Part shown: positions 7,573-15,576 of the stretch, piece by piece | Layout of the letters: the number at the start of each line of letters is the position of its first letter | How positions within the stretch are numbered: the stretch's first letter is position 1 | From: Streptomyces sp. NBC_00433 | GTDB taxonomy: Bacteria > Actinomycetota > Actinomycetes > Streptomycetales > Streptomycetaceae | Direction of reading: 5' to 3' | Assembly: GCA_036015235.1 (NCBI GenBank) | Contig: CP107926.1 | Location: 4,607,501-4,671,500, forward strand | Length of the DNA: 64,000 nt | Translations under genes and position numbers: made by a program | The notes under the pieces: generated by a model | What the model saw: the letters and a program-made list of their open reading frames with translations, nothing else | Database searches by the model: none | Told to the model about the DNA's origin: nothing

Positions 7573-9078
7573 TCAGGCCGAGGGGAGGCGGATGCGGAAG
7601 GTGGCTCCGTGGCCCGGGGAGGTGTCCAGTTCGACGTGGCCGCCGTGGGCGGTGATCAGGGCCGCGGCTATGGACAGGCCGAGGCCCGCGCCGCCGCCGG
7701 TGGCGCGGGTGCGGGAGGCGTCGGTGCGGTAGAAGCGCTCGAAGACGCGGGCGGCCTGGGCGGGGGTGAGGCCGGGGCCGGTGTCGGCGACTTCGAGGAC
7801 GCCGTGGCCGTCGGCGGTGCCGACGCCGATGCGGACGGGGGTGCCGGGCGGGGTGTGGGCGACGGCATTGCCGACGAGGTTGGCGACGACCTGGCGCAGC
7901 CGGGCCTCGTCGCCCAGGACGGGGGCGGGGGCGGGGGGCCCTGAGCCGGGTCCGGTGAGGGTGACCTCGCGGGTCGGGTCGAGCGCGGTGGTGTCGTGGA
8001 GGGCGTCGACCGCGAGGGTGCGCAGGTCCATCGGGGCGAGCTGGACCGGGCGCAGCTCCTCGGTGCGGACCAGCGTCAGCAGGTCCTCGACCAGGCCGCC
8101 GAGGCGTACGGCCTCGCTCTCGATACGGGCCATGGTCCGCTTGACGTCGGCGTCGTCGGGCAGCGCGCCCATCCGGTGGAGCTCGGCGAATCCGCGGATG
8201 CCGGCCAGCGGGGTGCGCAGCTCGTGGCTGGCGTCGGCGACGAAGCGCCGCATCTGGTCCTCGGACTCGGCGCGGGCGGCGAAGGCCGACTCGATCTGGG
8301 CGAGCATGCCGTTGAGCGCGTAGGACAGCCGGCCGGCCTCGGTACGCGGTGAGGCGGCGGGCATGCGGTGGGACAGCGGGCGGCCCGCGGCGATCTCGGC
8401 GGCGGTCGCCTCGATCCGCCGCAGCGGCCGCAGCCCGGCCCGTACCGCGAACCAGCCCGCCACCCCGAGCAGCGCCACGACGACCGCGCCGATCAGCACG
8501 AAGGCGGTGCTGAGCCGGTCGGTGGTGGAGGACACCTCGTCCAGCGAGGCCGCGACGACGACGCCGGCCGGCAGCGTACGGCTCGGGGAGGCGGCGGTGA
8601 CCGGCACGATCAGCACCCGCCAGCGGCCGCCGCCGTGGTCGCTGGCCACGCTGAAGGGCGTGCCCGTGTGCGCGGCGAGCGCGGCCGCGTCCATGGCGGG
8701 CCACAGCGGGCGCGGGTCGCCGGCCGCCACCGGCAGCCGGAACTGGTCGGAGACCTTCCCGTCGGCCGCGGCGAAGGCCACCACGAACTGGCTGGGCAGC
8801 CACGGCCGGTTGCCGTTGCCCGGCCGGATGTTGCGCGGCGCCGGGATGCCCTCGGTGCCGAGCCGCTGCGCGAGCGGGCCGCCGTAGCGCTCCAGCTGCT
8901 GGTCGACCCGCTGCACGAGCTGGCTGCGCACCGAGCCGAGCACCACCGTGTCGCTGACCGCGAGGCCCAGCAGCACCAGCACCAGCGACAGCAGCACGAG
9001 GCGGGAGCGCAGCGACAGCGCGGAGGGCCGCAAGGACCTGAGCGCGATCGGGAGGCGGCCCATGGCAGGCGCGCTCAC
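7573..9078 (-). CDS. two-component sensor histidine kinase
   Basis: A 501-residue membrane kinase. An N-terminal helix at about 24-44 (LVLLSLVLVLLGLAVSDTVV), an extracytoplasmic sensor region to about 190, a second helix at about 192-212 and a HAMP linker lead into HisKA, where DASHELRTPLAG places the phosphorylated His at 285. The HATPase domain follows, with N-box NLVGNAVAHTP and G-boxes DTGPGLTP and GAGLGLSIA. The GTG at 9078 overlaps the regulator stop by 4 bp (GTGA), indicating translational coupling; ATG 9063 is an alternative. It sits downstream of the MacAB-like genes and may sense envelope damage or an exported compound (inference). Confidence 0.94.
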   Translation of the reverse strand: MSAPAMGRLPIALRSLRPSALSLRSRLVLLSLVLVLLGLAVSDTVVLGSVRSQLVQRVDQQLERYGGPLAQRLGTEGIPAPRNIRPGNGNRPWLPSQFVVAFAAADGKVSDQFRLPVAAGDPRPLWPAMDAAALAAHTGTPFSVASDHGGGRWRVLIVPVTAASPSRTLPAGVVVAASLDEVSSTTDRLSTAFVLIGAVVVALLGVAGWFAVRAGLRPLRRIEATAAEIAAGRPLSHRMPAASPRTEAGRLSYALNGMLAQIESAFAARAESEDQMRRFVADASHELRTPLAGIRGFAELHRMGALPDDADVKRTMARIESEAVRLGGLVEDLLTLVRTEELRPVQLAPMDLRTLAVDALHDTTALDPTREVTLTGPGSGPPAPAPVLGDEARLRQVVANLVGNAVAHTPPGTPVRIGVGTADGHGVLEVADTGPGLTPAQAARVFERFYRTDASRTRATGGGAGLGLSIAAALITAHGGHVELDTSPGHGATFRIRLPSA

Positions 9079-9806
9079 GCCTGCGCGGGGCGGCGCAGCA
9101 CGTAGCCGACGCCCCGGACGGTGTGGATGAGCTTGGCGGCGCCGTCCCCGCCCGAGTCGACCTTGCGCCGCACGTAGGAGATGTACGACTCGACGATGCT
9201 CAGGTCGCCGCCGAAGTCGTACGCCCACACGTGGTCGAGTATCTGCGGCTTGGAGACGACCCGGTCGGCGTTGGCCATCAGGTAGGCGAGCAGCTTGAAC
9301 TCGGTGGGGGACAGCGACACCGGGCGGCCGGCCCGCAGCACCTGGTGGCCGACCGTGTCCAGCTCCAGGTCGCCGGCGACCAGCCGCCCGTCGTCGGTGC
9401 CGCCGCCGGTGCGGCGCAGGATCGCCCGGATGCGGGCGATCAGCTCCTCCAGGCTGAAGGGCTTGGTGACGTAGTCGTCGCCGCCGGCCGTCAGGCCGCT
9501 GATCTTGTCCTCGACGCCGTCCTTGGCGGTGAGGAAGAGCACCGGCAGCCGGTCGTCGGCCCCGGCGCGCGGGTGCGGGCCGGCCTCCTCGCGCAGCCGC
9601 CTGACGACGGCGAAGCCGTTCATGTCGGGCAGCATCACGTCGAGCACGACCAGGTCGGGCCGCTCACGGGCGACGGCGGCCAGCGCGTCGGCGCCGGTCG
9701 CGGCGGAGACGACCTTGAAGCCGACGAAGCGCAGGGACGCCGACAGCAGCTCCCTGATGTTCGGTTCGTCGTCCACCACCAGCAGGCTGGCCTCGGGCGT
9801 GTCCAT
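9075..9806 (-). CDS. OmpR/PhoB-family response regulator
   Basis: A 243-residue DNA-binding response regulator, cognate of the downstream kinase. The receiver domain (residues 6-125) has acidic pocket DDE at about 12-14, phospho-acceptor Asp56 (VVLDVMLPD) and conserved Lys in DDYVTKPF. A winged helix at about 145-240 includes LSPTEFKLLAYLMANADRVVSKPQIL and SYISYVRRKVD. Start ATG 9806 is supported by GGGAGGTCG. The gap to the Gly-rich protein gene upstream is 103 bp, so it may be read from the exporter operon or from its own promoter. Confidence 0.95.
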   Translation of the reverse strand: MDTPEASLLVVDDEPNIRELLSASLRFVGFKVVSAATGADALAAVARERPDLVVLDVMLPDMNGFAVVRRLREEAGPHPRAGADDRLPVLFLTAKDGVEDKISGLTAGGDDYVTKPFSLEELIARIRAILRRTGGGTDDGRLVAGDLELDTVGHQVLRAGRPVSLSPTEFKLLAYLMANADRVVSKPQILDHVWAYDFGGDLSIVESYISYVRRKVDSGGDGAAKLIHTVRGVGYVLRRPAQA

Positions 9807-9909
9807 CGAGCGACCTCCCGGCCCTGGGTGTGCGGCCGTACGGTGCCGCGACGTGCTGTCGCCGGGCACCGTACGCCTCGGAGCTGTGAGCGGACATGGA
9901 GCGGCGGGG

Positions 9910-10695
9910 TCAGTTCCCGCCGCCCGCGGTGCCGCCCGCGCCGCCGCCGAAGCCGCCGAAGCCGCCGAAGCCGGTCGGCTGCGTGGCGCCCTCGGTGACG
10001 GTGGTGGCGGCGACGTCGCCGGACGCGCCCTTGCTGCCGCGTACGGTCACCGTCTGGCCGGGCTTGAGGTCGGTGACCTTGCCGTCCTTGGACTCGGTGA
10101 CCTTGGTGGACGCGCCGGTGGTGACCTTGACGATGTCGCCCTGCGCGTCGGTGACGTAGATGGTGCTGCCGTCGACCAGCTTGACGGTGCCGAAGGTCAG
10201 CCCGGCGGCGCCGCCGCCCGCGCCCGCCGTCGTACCCGTGCCGGCGGTGGCGCCGCCGCCGAAGCGTCCCGTGCCCGTACCGGCCGTGGTGCCGCCGCCG
10301 AAGCGGCTCGCGCCCGCACCGGCGGCCGCGGCGCCGCGGCCGCCGGTGAGCCCGGCGAAGGGATTGCCGGCGGACGCGGTGTCGTTCAGGTGGTGCTTCT
10401 CGACCAGCGCGCCGCCCGCGAAGGCGGCCGCCGCGACGACCCCGGCCGACAGCAGCAGCGTCAGCCACGGCAGCTTGCGGCGCGGCGGGGCGGCCAGCTC
10501 GGCGGAGATGTCCCGGGCGTCCGGCGGCTGCGCCAGTACGTCCTCGGGCCGCTCGCCCGGCAGCCCGCCGCGGCCCTCCACGATGTCGGAACCGCGCAGG
10601 ATCTCGATCCCGCCTGCGCCCTGCTCAGGGACGAGCGGCAGCAGGTCCGTGCCGGAGTCGTCCGCCTTGACCAGCTCGGAACGGCGTCGCGCCAT
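9910..10695 (-). CDS. Gly/Phe-rich single-pass membrane protein of the exporter locus
   Basis: A 261-residue protein starting at ATG 10695 after GGGAGAAG. Residues 1-70 are cytoplasmic; a helix at about 75-97 (WLTLLLSAGVVAAAAFAGGALVE) crosses the membrane. The outer part has a Gly/Ala/Thr-rich linker with repeated RFGGG(A/T)TAGTGT units, then a small beta domain at about 178-240 (TVKLVDGSTIYVTDAQGDIVKVTT, KVTDLKPGQTVTVRGSKGASGDVAATTV) resembling DUF5666 modules. It ends in GFGGFGGFGGGAGG. It lies 32 bp downstream of the permease gene, so it is probably co-transcribed. Its role is unknown; a partner of the exporter is inferred. Confidence 0.75.
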   Translation of the reverse strand: MARRRSELVKADDSGTDLLPLVPEQGAGGIEILRGSDIVEGRGGLPGERPEDVLAQPPDARDISAELAAPPRRKLPWLTLLLSAGVVAAAAFAGGALVEKHHLNDTASAGNPFAGLTGGRGAAAAGAGASRFGGGTTAGTGTGRFGGGATAGTGTTAGAGGGAAGLTFGTVKLVDGSTIYVTDAQGDIVKVTTGASTKVTESKDGKVTDLKPGQTVTVRGSKGASGDVAATTVTEGATQPTGFGGFGGFGGGAGGTAGGGN

Positions 10696-10727
10696 CTCGG
10701 CTTCTCCCTTGTGTCTGAAAACTGTGG

Positions 10728-11954
10728 TCACTCGTGCCGCAGGGCCTCGATGGGCCGCAGGCTCGCCGCCCGGTTGGCCGGGTAGCTGCCGAAGAACAGC
10801 CCGATGGCCACCGCGATGGCGAAGGCGCCCCACACCGAGGCCGGTATGACGACCGGTCTGATGCCGACGATCCTGAAGTGCGAGCCGATCAGCCCGGCCA
10901 CCACCCCGAGCCCGCCGCCGATCAGCGACAGCAGTGTCGACTCGGCGAGGAACTGCCCGAGGATGACGCCCTTGGGGGCGCCGATCGCCTTGCGGATGCC
11001 GATCTCCCGGGTCCGCTCGGTCACCGTGACCAGCATGATGTTGGTGATGCCGATCCCGCCGACCAGCAGCGAGATCGCGGCGACCGCCCCGAGCAGCACC
11101 GTGAAGGTCCTGTCGGTGTCGGACTGGGTGCTCAGCAGGGACTCCTGGCTGCTGACCCGGAAGTCCAGCGAGTTGGCGTCCTTGATGCCGTGCGTGCCCA
11201 TCAGCACGGTGGTGATCTCGTTCTGCGCGGGCGTGGTGGCGTCCGCGGACTTCGCCTCGACCAGGATCTGGCTGACCGGGCCGAAGCCGGTGAAGGCGTT
11301 CTGCACGGTCGGCAGCGGTGCGACCACCGTGTCGTCCGGGTCCTGGAAGCCGGTGCCGCCCTTGGTGGCCAGCACACCGACCACGGTGAAGGGGGTGCCG
11401 CCGATGACGACCTTCTTGCCGACCGGGCTCGCCGTCCCGAAGAGGTCGGTGGCGGTGGTCGAGCCGATCACCGCGACCTTGCGGGAGTTGAGCACGTCGT
11501 CGGCGGAGAAGTAGTCGCCCTTGTCCACCTTGCTGTTGGACGCCTCGAAATACGCCGGGTAGGTGCCGACGACCTGGCCGACGGTGTGCGAGGTGCCCTG
11601 GTAGATCGCCGTCTGGGACGTGGTGACCTCGGGCGCCACCGACTTGACGTGGGGCGCGGAGGCCGGGTCGGCGAGCGCGCGGGCGTCGTCCACGGTCAGC
11701 GGCTTGGTGCCGCTGCTGCTCGTGGAGCGCCCGCCGCCGCCGAAGGCTCCGCCCGAACCCGAGGAGATGGTCAGCGAGTTGGTGCCCAGCTTCTCGATGG
11801 AGTCCTTGACCGACTGCGACGAGCCGTTGCCGACCGCCAGCAGGATGATCACGGCGGCGACGCCGATCAGGACGCCCAGCATGGTCAGCGCCGACCGCAC
11901 CTTGTTGGCGGCCAGGCCGCCGACGGCGAAGCGCAGTGTCTCGAAGGGGTTCAC
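10728..11954 (-). CDS. MacB-like ABC exporter permease
   Basis: A 408-residue FtsX/MacB-type permease. The N-terminal helix at about 20-42 (SALTMLGVLIGVAAVIILLAVG) is followed by a MacB-type extracytoplasmic domain (VKSVAPEVTTSQ, VIGSTTATDLFG, GTPFTVVGVLATKG). Three C-terminal helices form the FtsX domain; MLVTVTERTREIGIRKAIGAP is the classic coupling sequence to the ATPase. The GTG at 11954 overlaps the ATPase stop by 4 bp (GTGA). A Gly/Ser-rich insert (GSGGAFGGGGRSTSSS) sits early in the outer domain. It would work with the adjacent ATPase and adaptor to push a peptide, lipid or antibiotic outward by mechanotransmission. Confidence 0.93.
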   Translation of the reverse strand: MNPFETLRFAVGGLAANKVRSALTMLGVLIGVAAVIILLAVGNGSSQSVKDSIEKLGTNSLTISSGSGGAFGGGGRSTSSSGTKPLTVDDARALADPASAPHVKSVAPEVTTSQTAIYQGTSHTVGQVVGTYPAYFEASNSKVDKGDYFSADDVLNSRKVAVIGSTTATDLFGTASPVGKKVVIGGTPFTVVGVLATKGGTGFQDPDDTVVAPLPTVQNAFTGFGPVSQILVEAKSADATTPAQNEITTVLMGTHGIKDANSLDFRVSSQESLLSTQSDTDRTFTVLLGAVAAISLLVGGIGITNIMLVTVTERTREIGIRKAIGAPKGVILGQFLAESTLLSLIGGGLGVVAGLIGSHFRIVGIRPVVIPASVWGAFAIAVAIGLFFGSYPANRAASLRPIEALRHE

Positions 11955-12847
11955 CGCGACGCACCCCCCGCCTCGGTGAGCGCGTGCGGGGCGAGCGCGG
12001 CGAAGACCGCGGGGTCGCGCAGCGCGGGCGGCGGCCCGTCGGCCGGTGCCTGCCGCACGTCGGCGACCACCTGCCCGTCGACCAGGCGCACCACGCGCTT
12101 GGCGTGCCGGGCGACCTCGTCCTCGTGGGTGATCAGGACGACGGTGCGCCCCGACGCGTTGAGCCGGTCCACGATCGAGAGCACTTCCTCCGTGCTGTGG
12201 CTGTCCAGATTGCCGGTCGGCTCGTCGGCGAGCAGCATCGCGGGCGCGGTGACCAGCGCCCTGGCCACCGCTACGCGCTGCTGCTGGCCGCCGGACAGCT
12301 CGTTGGGCCGGTGGTCGACCCGGTCGGCGAGGCCGACCAGGGCGAGCGCGGCCAGCGCGCGCCGCCGGCGCTCCGCGGTCTTCACGCCCGCGTAGGCCAG
12401 CGGCAGTTCGACCTGGGCCAGCGCAGGGGTTCGCGGCACCAGGTTGAACGACTGGAAGACGAAGCCGATCTTGCGGTTGCGCACCAGCGACAGCTGGTGC
12501 TCGTCGAGGCCGCCGACGTCGATGCCGTCCAGCAGGTAGCGGCCCGAGGTCGGCACGTCGAGGCAGCCGAGGATGTTCATCAGGGTCGACTTGCCCGACC
12601 CCGAGCTGCCCATCACCGCGACCATGTCGCCCTGTTCGACCAGCAGGTCGACGCCGGGCGACTCGCCGGTCGCCGGGTCGGGCGGGCCGCCGAGCGCCCG
12701 TACCGTCGCGTCGCCGTGGCCGTACGTCTTGAGCAGCGACCGCACCTCGATGACCGGCGGCGGACCCCAGGGGCCCTCCTCCACCGGCGCCTCGGGCGCG
12801 CTTCCTCCGCGGTGGGCGCCGGCCCTGCCGCCCAGGCCGAGCCTCAT
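11951..12847 (-). CDS. MacB-like ABC exporter ATPase
   Basis: A 298-residue ATPase of the MacB/LolD group. Walker A is GSSGSGKST at about 79-87, the Q-loop is FVFQSFNLVPR, the signature is ELSGGQQQRVAVARAL, and Walker B is MLLADEPTGNLD with a following H-loop ITHE. A 30-residue N-terminal extension and an insert rich in Pro/Gly (GGPPDPATGESPG) are longer than usual. The ATG overlaps the adaptor stop (ATGA) and the stop overlaps the permease start (GTGA), so adaptor, ATPase and permease are translationally coupled. Confidence 0.95.
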   Translation of the reverse strand: MRLGLGGRAGAHRGGSAPEAPVEEGPWGPPPVIEVRSLLKTYGHGDATVRALGGPPDPATGESPGVDLLVEQGDMVAVMGSSGSGKSTLMNILGCLDVPTSGRYLLDGIDVGGLDEHQLSLVRNRKIGFVFQSFNLVPRTPALAQVELPLAYAGVKTAERRRRALAALALVGLADRVDHRPNELSGGQQQRVAVARALVTAPAMLLADEPTGNLDSHSTEEVLSIVDRLNASGRTVVLITHEDEVARHAKRVVRLVDGQVVADVRQAPADGPPPALRDPAVFAALAPHALTEAGGASR

Positions 12848-14199
12848 CCGCGTGCCCCGCCGCCGCCTGCGCCGCGGAAGCCGCCCGCGCCGCCGGCCGC
12901 GCCGCCGAAGCGGCCCGTGCCGCCACCGCCGAAGCCGCCGGGGAAGGCGCCGCTCGGGAAGCCGTTGCCGCCGGCCGAGGCGACCGTCGGGATCTGCACC
13001 TGCTGGCCCTCGGCCAGACCGCTGGTGATCTGGTCGGTGGAGTCGCCCTCGATGCCGACCGTCACGGGGGTACGGGTCGTGGACCCGTCCGCATTGACCA
13101 GCAGGACCGTACGGTTGGCGCCCGTGCCGGACACCGCGGCGGTTGGCACGCTCAGCGCGTCACTGGCCGAACCCGTCGTGACCTGGATGCTGGCGCTCAG
13201 GCCCGTGCGCAGATTCGATGTGTCGCCGGTGATCTGGAGCGTGGCCGCGTATTGCACCGCGCTGCCCGACGAACCCGACCCGGACCCGGAGCCGCTGCTG
13301 ACCGGGAGCGAACTCACCGACAGCACCTTGGCGTCGAGGACCGTGCCGGACTCGGCATTGAGCGTGACCGTGGCGGACTGCCCCGCCTTGACCTTCAGCG
13401 AGTCGGCCTCCGAGAAGTCCGCGGTGACCTGCATGCCGGCGGGGTTGGTCAGCACGATGAAGCCGCTGAGCGAGGTCGAGGAGGAGGACGAGGAGCCGGC
13501 GGCGGAGCCGCTGCCGCTGCTGCCAGAACCCGAACCCGAGCCGCTGCCGCCGGTGCCGGACACCGTGTCGCCCTTGGCCGAGGCCACCGAGGCCACCGTG
13601 CCGGCCACCGGGGCCTTCAGCGTGGTGCCGTCGACCGCGCGCCGGGCGGCGTCGACGGCATTCTGCGCCTGCGTCAACTGAGCCTGCGCCTGGGCGAGTT
13701 GGGCGGGGTCCACGGTGGGCGTGGGAGACGGGGTGGGGCTGGCGGGAACGTCGCCGTCACGGCCCGAACTCCCGCTGCTGCCCGCGTTGCCGGCGGACGC
13801 GGGCAGCTCGCCCGCCTCGACCTTCGTCAGATTCGCCTCCGCCGCGGTCAGCGAGGCCTCGTCCTGCTGGAGCGTCGCCTTCGCGTCCGTGGCGTCGACC
13901 CTGGCCAGCACCTGGCCCTTCTTGACCTTGTCACCCGGCTTGACGTCCACCTCGGTGAGCGTGCCGCCGGTGGTGAAGTTCAGCCCCGCGTCGCTGGGCG
14001 AGGCGAGCGAGCCGGAGCCGGACACCGTGGCGAGCACCGTGCTCTTGGCGACGGTCGCCACCCGCGCGGTGCCGCTGCCGGCGGACTTGCCGCCGTCGTC
14101 GTGCACGGCGGCGTAGGCGCCGCCGACGCCCGCGAGGACGACCACGCCGAGCACCGAGTTGATCAGGGCGGCCCTGCGCCGCCGTGGGAGCACCTTCAT
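12844..14199 (-). CDS. MacA/HlyD-like exporter adaptor subunit
   Basis: A 451-residue membrane-fusion protein homologue. ATG 14199 is chosen because GAGG lies 8 bp upstream. A membrane helix at about 10-32 is followed by a split lipoyl domain (GGTLTEVDVKPGDKVKKGQVLARVD, later LKAPVAGTVASV), a coiled-coil hairpin at about 115-200 (SLTAAEANLTKVEAG, QLAQAQAQLTQAQNAVDAARRAV) and beta-barrel segments to about 410. The hairpin carries a Ser/Gly/Pro insert. The C-terminal tail is extremely rich in Gly and Phe (FPSGAFPGGFGGGGTGRFGG). In a Gram-positive it cannot reach an outer membrane and probably helps receive substrate at the cell-wall side. Confidence 0.92.
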   Translation of the reverse strand: MKVLPRRRRAALINSVLGVVVLAGVGGAYAAVHDDGGKSAGSGTARVATVAKSTVLATVSGSGSLASPSDAGLNFTTGGTLTEVDVKPGDKVKKGQVLARVDATDAKATLQQDEASLTAAEANLTKVEAGELPASAGNAGSSGSSGRDGDVPASPTPSPTPTVDPAQLAQAQAQLTQAQNAVDAARRAVDGTTLKAPVAGTVASVASAKGDTVSGTGGSGSGSGSGSSGSGSAAGSSSSSSTSLSGFIVLTNPAGMQVTADFSEADSLKVKAGQSATVTLNAESGTVLDAKVLSVSSLPVSSGSGSGSGSSGSAVQYAATLQITGDTSNLRTGLSASIQVTTGSASDALSVPTAAVSGTGANRTVLLVNADGSTTRTPVTVGIEGDSTDQITSGLAEGQQVQIPTVASAGGNGFPSGAFPGGFGGGGTGRFGGAAGGAGGFRGAGGGGARG

Positions 14200-14501
14200 G
14201 GCGCGCATCCTCGCCGCCCACGCCTTTGAAGGCCTGGGAGGAAACTGGGAGTTCACTGGGAGCGCGAAGCGCTTTTTTACGGGCCGAGGCCGCATTTCGG
14301 GCACCGCTGTGCCGGGTCCGGGTGCCGATGGGCGTTCTGTTCCCCGGGAACTCACAGGCGGCGCCCGGGGGGCGCCTACCTCCGTGCGGTTCAGTCATGG
14401 GCTGCCGCCCTGTGTTGGCCCCCGCTCATCCCCGCGCGCACGCGCAGGGCGGCCCACCGCTTTTCGCCTCTGCCTTCGCCACCGCCCGAGGAGACCCGGC
14501 C
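14200..14501. other. 302-bp divergent control region of the exporter locus
   Basis: This gene-free stretch separates the adaptor gene (leftward) from the lipoprotein gene (rightward) and must hold both promoters. It is locally less GC-rich around 14225-14305 (for example GCGCTTTTTTACGG). I could not assign a confident -35/-10 pair or operator to either direction. Confidence 0.5.
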
Positions 14502-15107
14502 ATGACCTGGACCCCCACCACCGCACAGCGGGCCGGCGCGTCCGTCGCCGTCCTCGCCTCGGCGGCGCTTCTGCTCGCGGCGTGCTCGTCGGGTACGTCC
14601 GGCTCGCCGGCCGCCGACGCGAAGCCGTCGGGCTCGGCCACCACGTCGACCGCGTCGGGCTCGGGGGCGATGACGGCGTATCGCGACTGCCTGTCGCAGC
14701 ACGGCGTGCAGCTGCCCAGCTTCGCCCCGCGCACCGGGCGGCCGTCCGGGCGACCGTCAGGGCGCCCCAGCGGACGCCCCAGCGGGGGCGGGGGCTTCGG
14801 TGGCTTCGGCGGTGGCTTCGGCGGGGCGTCCGCCGATCCCAAGACGCAGGCGGCGATGCAGGCCTGCGAGGCGCTGCGGCCGCAGTTCTCCGGCCGCAGC
14901 GGGGGCGCCGACTCCAGTGCCTTCCAGGCCTTCACGAGCTGCCTCAAGGACCACGGGGTCACCCTCCCGACCGCGTCCCCCGGCACCAACCGCTCCCGCG
15001 GCGGGATGTTCGGAGCGGGCCTCAACACGTCCGACCCGAAAATCGCCAAGGCCTACACGACCTGCAAGCCCCTCCTCCCCCAACGCCCTTCGCCTGCGGC
15101 GAGCTGA
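14502..15107 (+). CDS. lipoprotein with duplicated Cys-His-Gly repeat
   Basis: A 201-residue lipoprotein. ATG 14502 follows GAGGAGA. The signal peptide ends with lipobox LLAAC (Cys at about 28). The outer part has two copies of one small unit: (AYRDCLSQHGVQLPSF ... SADPKTQAAMQACEALRPQF) and (AFTSCLKDHGVTLPTA ... SDPKIAKAYTTCKPLLPQ). Each has two cysteines that could pair. Between the half-units lies GRPSGRPSGRPSGRPSG and a GGGGFGGFGGGFGG stretch. It is divergent from the MacAB-like genes, and the shared Gly-Phe tracts tie it to that locus. Function unknown. Confidence 0.82.
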   Translation: MTWTPTTAQRAGASVAVLASAALLLAACSSGTSGSPAADAKPSGSATTSTASGSGAMTAYRDCLSQHGVQLPSFAPRTGRPSGRPSGRPSGRPSGGGGFGGFGGGFGGASADPKTQAAMQACEALRPQFSGRSGGADSSAFQAFTSCLKDHGVTLPTASPGTNRSRGGMFGAGLNTSDPKIAKAYTTCKPLLPQRPSPAAS

Positions 15108-15160
15108 TCCACCCCCCGTGCGGGGTGCTGTTCACGTCCCTACCCGCGGCCCGGTGGATG

Positions 15161-15187
15161 GCTGAGCGCGCGGTTCCCCGCGCCCCT
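15161..15187 (-). repeat. dispersed GC-rich element, reversed copy
   Basis: Reads on the minus strand as AGGGGCGCGGGGAAC then CGCGCGCTCAGC. The same core occurs at 15367, 15440, 23273 and, reversed, at 23381. It lies just downstream of the lipoprotein gene. Confidence 0.75.
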
Positions 15188-15250
15188 GGGTGATTGCCAC
15201 TTGCGGTAGCCGTTCGCCTATCCCGCCTCGCCGGCGGGGCGCTCCGTTCT

Positions 15251-15272
15251 CCCCCAGAGCTTCGCCTGGGGG
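15251..15272. repeat. hairpin CCCCCAG/CTGGGGG
   Basis: Perfect 7-bp arms (15251-15257 and 15266-15272) around an AGCTTCGC loop, followed by CACCCCCAC. I recall this CCCCCAGAGCTTCGCCTGGGGG hairpin in other Streptomyces intergenic regions, but could not verify it. It could serve as a terminator or a mobile palindromic unit. Confidence 0.65.
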
Positions 15273-15366
15273 CACCCCCACGCACCCCTGAAAAACGCTC
15301 ACCCTCCAGCGCAGAGCCCAGCCCCTGCCAGGGGCAAACGCTGGGCGCAGGAAGGCGCAGGCCAAA

Positions 15367-15396
15367 AGGGGCGCGGGGAACTGCGCGACAAGCCAC
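15367..15396 (+). repeat. dispersed GC-rich element, forward copy 1
   Basis: Core GGGGCGCGGGGAACTGCG followed by CGACAAGCCAC. Same core as the copies at 15440 and 23273. Confidence 0.78.
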
Positions 15397-15439
15397 GGCG
15401 GACCGCAACTGTGAACGCAACAGGACGAGGCACCCACCC

Positions 15440-15470
15440 AGGGGCGCGGGGAACTGCGCGCTCAGCCACC
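15440..15470 (+). repeat. dispersed GC-rich element, forward copy 2
   Basis: Core GGGGCGCGGGGAACTGCG followed by CGCTCAGCCAC. It is identical through CGCTCAGCC to the copy at 23273-23299, 7.8 kb away. Confidence 0.78.
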
Positions 15471-15576
15471 CACACAGCGCAAGTGTGGTGTCCGTAACAG
15501 CACCCCGCAGGGAGCGGCGCGCGCAGCTACGGCGCCGGCACCGCGGGGTGCGTCATGGCGACCCCGCAGGGGGTGT

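Larger units (their letters stand above)
15108..15576. other. 469-bp gene-free repeat region
   Basis: No convincing gene is present. The stretch holds three copies of a GC-rich element (15161-15187 reversed, 15367-15396 and 15440-15470 forward), a hairpin at 15251-15272, and a perfect 9-bp inverted repeat GCACCCCGC (15500-15508)/GCGGGGTGC (15541-15549) near the 3' end of the LCP gene. The last could end LCP transcription. Confidence 0.6.
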
